Assembly (NCBI GenBank): GCA_905373085.1
Contig: CAJPRR010000046.1
Coordinates: forward strand, 1-14,043
Direction: 5' to 3'
Length of the DNA stretch: 14,043 nucleotides
DNA from: an uncultured Selenomonas sp.
Lineage (GTDB): Bacteria > Bacillota > Negativicutes > Selenomonadales > Selenomonadaceae
Below the pieces are notes generated by a model. It worked only from the letters and a program-made list of their open reading frames with translations. It was not told where the DNA came from and searched no databases. This document shows positions 12,581-14,043 of the stretch, in pieces; position 1 is the stretch's first letter, and each line of letters starts with the position of its first letter. A program made the position numbers and the translations under genes.

Positions 12581-13219
12581 ATGGACGCAATTCTAACAGG
12601 CATAGAGTTTTTCCACAAGGGCGGCTCCATCATGTATGTGCTGCTCCTTTGCTCGATCTTTGTTGTGACGATCGGCATCGAGCGCGCGATGTACTTTTCG
12701 CGCATGGACACGGGACGCGCCTTCGCGCGGGATTTTTATCAGTGCATGGCGAACGATGATTTTGCGGGGGCGAGGAAGCTCGCCGAGGATCACCGCGGGG
12801 CGCTTGCCAACATCCTTTTCGGGGCGATGAAGCTCGTGAAGAAGGATTCATCGCGCGTTTCCTCCTATATGGAGATTCAGTCGGGCATTGCGCTGTCGAA
12901 GCTCCGAAAGCGTCTCTACTATTTGAGCGTCATCGTGACGATGGCGCCGCTTCTGGGTCTTCTCGGAACGATCAGCGGCATGATCTCGGCGTTTTCCGTG
13001 TTCAACCTTCAGTCGGGGCAGGCGACGGCGATCACGGGCGGCGTCGGGGAGGCCCTGATCGCGACCGCCATGGGGCTTTGTGTCGCCATCATCGCCCTCG
13101 CCGTGCATGCGTACTTCACGCAGCGCATCGAAAGCATCGTGACGGACATGGAGCAGTGCTTCTCGCTCGTCGAGGGTGCGAAGGACGCTCTTTCTTCCGA
13201 TGAGGGGGCGACGCGATGA
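12581..13219 (+). CDS. exbB: ExbB/TolQ/MotA-family proton channel protein
   Basis: ExbB forms the pentameric inner-membrane part of the proton-driven motor that powers TonB. The 212-residue product has the expected three membrane helices: about 17-38, 112-140 and 155-178. The conserved LGLLGTISGMISAF (125-138) and GGVGEALIATAMGLCVAI (153-170) segments line the channel in this family. A cytoplasmic loop lies between helices one and two. AGGAGG (12567-12572) is eight bases before the ATG. The gene is 36 bases after btuF and overlaps exbD by four bases (ATGA). The B12-controlled context favours ExbB over TolQ. Confidence 0.92.
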   Translation: MDAILTGIEFFHKGGSIMYVLLLCSIFVVTIGIERAMYFSRMDTGRAFARDFYQCMANDDFAGARKLAEDHRGALANILFGAMKLVKKDSSRVSSYMEIQSGIALSKLRKRLYYLSVIVTMAPLLGLLGTISGMISAFSVFNLQSGQATAITGGVGEALIATAMGLCVAIIALAVHAYFTQRIESIVTDMEQCFSLVEGAKDALSSDEGATR

Positions 13220-13629
13220 GACTCAGGGACAGGAAGGGCTTCGACAAGCCCGAGATCATCATCATCCCGATGATCGACATCATGTTCTTCCTGCTCGTGT
13301 TCTTCATGCTCAGCACGCTCTACATGGTGAATCTCAAGACCGTCGACATCAATATGCCGAAGGCGGCGAACGTGGAAACGCAGATGCGCGTGACCTATGT
13401 CGTCACGATGAAGAAGGACGGCAGCCTCTTCCTTGAGGATCAGCCCATCACGGAAAAGACGCTTCTTGAACGCGCCAAGGCGGAAAATGCGCGGAACGGC
13501 AACTTTTCCCTCGTGCTGCGCGCCGATCAGGACATCGACTATGGCATGGTCTATGCGCTCCTCGACAAGTTCAAGGGCGCAGGTATCACGCGCGTCGGTC
13601 TTGCCGGTGAAAGCGCAGGGGGCAAGTGA
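13216..13629 (+). CDS. exbD: ExbD/TolR-family biopolymer transport protein
   Basis: ExbD is the single-span partner that sits in the ExbB pore. The 137-residue product has a short basic cytoplasmic start (MRLRDRKGF), one membrane helix (about 13-35) with the essential aspartate in PMIDIMFFLLVFF (D21, equivalent to D25 of E. coli ExbD), and a periplasmic domain (about 45-135). Length is typical. The ATG overlaps the exbB stop, so translation is coupled. tonB starts four bases after its stop. Confidence 0.92.
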   Translation: MRLRDRKGFDKPEIIIIPMIDIMFFLLVFFMLSTLYMVNLKTVDINMPKAANVETQMRVTYVVTMKKDGSLFLEDQPITEKTLLERAKAENARNGNFSLVLRADQDIDYGMVYALLDKFKGAGITRVGLAGESAGGK

Positions 13630-13632
13630 GGC

Positions 13633-14043
13633 ATGGAGAATACGAGGGATAAATACAAGGCTCTCCTCGCATCGCTCGGCGTGCATCTCATCATCTTCCT
13701 CATCGCGGCGGCTGTCGGCGTCTTTTCCGTGGCGACGATGAAAGAGAAGAGCGACAACGTCGAGGTCGTCGTCTATGACGAGGCGCAGGATGAGGGAAGC
13801 GAGGGCGGTGGCTCGCCGCCGCAGGCAGAAGCGACTCCGGCCGTCGACGAGGTTGTGATACCCGACAAGACATTGCCTCCGATCGATCAGGCGCCTCCTG
13901 AGGAGCCGGATAAGCCGAGTCAGAAGCGCGAGGCGCATGCGGGCAATCCCCTAGGACAAGGCGGTGAAGGGAAGGGCGTCGGCACGGGTGCCGGTGACGG
14001 CAAGGGACCGGGCACGGGCGGCAAGGGTACGGGAGTCAGCCAG
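13633..14043 (+). CDS. tonB: TonB-family protein, 5' part, cut by window end
   Basis: The frame runs open from ATG 13633 to the last base (137 codons seen). Residues 10-35 are one membrane helix (LLASLGVHLIIFLIAAAVG...), followed by an acidic, proline-rich spacer (TLPPIDQAPPEEPDKP) and then a run of glycine repeats (GEGKGVGTGAGDGKGPGTGG). This is the N-terminal anchor and periplasm-spanning linker of a TonB protein that carries ExbBD energy to outer-membrane receptors. The diagnostic C-terminal domain is outside the window. Its place after exbB-exbD is the main evidence. The ribosome site is AGGGGG (13618-13623), inside the end of exbD. The Gly-rich linker is unlike the Pro-Glu/Pro-Lys linker of enteric TonB. 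Confidence 0.8.
   Translation, partial: MENTRDKYKALLASLGVHLIIFLIAAAVGVFSVATMKEKSDNVEVVVYDEAQDEGSEGGGSPPQAEATPAVDEVVIPDKTLPPIDQAPPEEPDKPSQKREAHAGNPLGQGGEGKGVGTGAGDGKGPGTGGKGTGVSQ

Noticed and set aside
1..14043. CRISPR arrays, tRNA/rRNA genes, insertion sequences or prophage genes
   Set aside because: No regularly spaced repeats, RNA-gene signatures, transposase motifs or phage genes were found on either strand.

Overview
The window reads as chromosomal DNA from a diderm Firmicute, most likely a GC-rich member of the Negativicutes (Selenomonas-like). Firmicute-type genes (rny, ymdB, spoVS, a P-loop/Asp23 fusion, strong AGGAGG-type ribosome sites, several TTG/GTG starts) sit beside an ExbB-ExbD-TonB set, which only makes sense in a cell with an outer membrane. 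No phage, insertion sequence or CRISPR array is visible. The genus is inferred from gene content, not from any database search.

Layout. (1) 1-1712: promoter, rsmD, coaD and a coiled-coil protein, closed by a hairpin terminator. (2) 1743-4534: larB-larC-larE, the three enzymes that build the nickel-pincer nucleotide cofactor; no larA is present here. (3) 4631-6344: a near-consensus promoter, a leader with an odd translation start, and rny (RNase Y). (4) 6401-10182: an unrecognised 176-residue protein, ymdB, spoVS behind a sigma-H-like promoter, a PHP-domain phosphoesterase and a P-loop NTPase fused to an Asp23-like domain, ending in a bidirectional terminator. (5) 10157-10672, minus strand: a deoxyinosine-type DNA glycosylase. 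(6) 10698-10980: a compact convergent locus with a 23-codon hydrophobic peptide on the minus strand facing a promoter-driven short plus-strand RNA, with a shared terminator hairpin between them. It has the design of a type I toxin-antitoxin. (7) 11131-14043: promoter, cobalamin riboswitch, intrinsic terminator, then a btuF-like lipoprotein, exbB, exbD and the start of tonB, cut by the window end.

How the parts work together. The last block looks like one B12-controlled operon coupling the periplasmic B12-binding protein to the energising complex for an outer-membrane B12 receptor. The rny-ymdB-spoVS order matches the Bacillus neighbourhood and joins RNA turnover genes to a sporulation-linked regulator. 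The most novel-looking item is the candidate type I toxin-antitoxin at 10698-10980; the sigma-H-like promoter before spoVS and the unrecognised gene between rny and ymdB come next.
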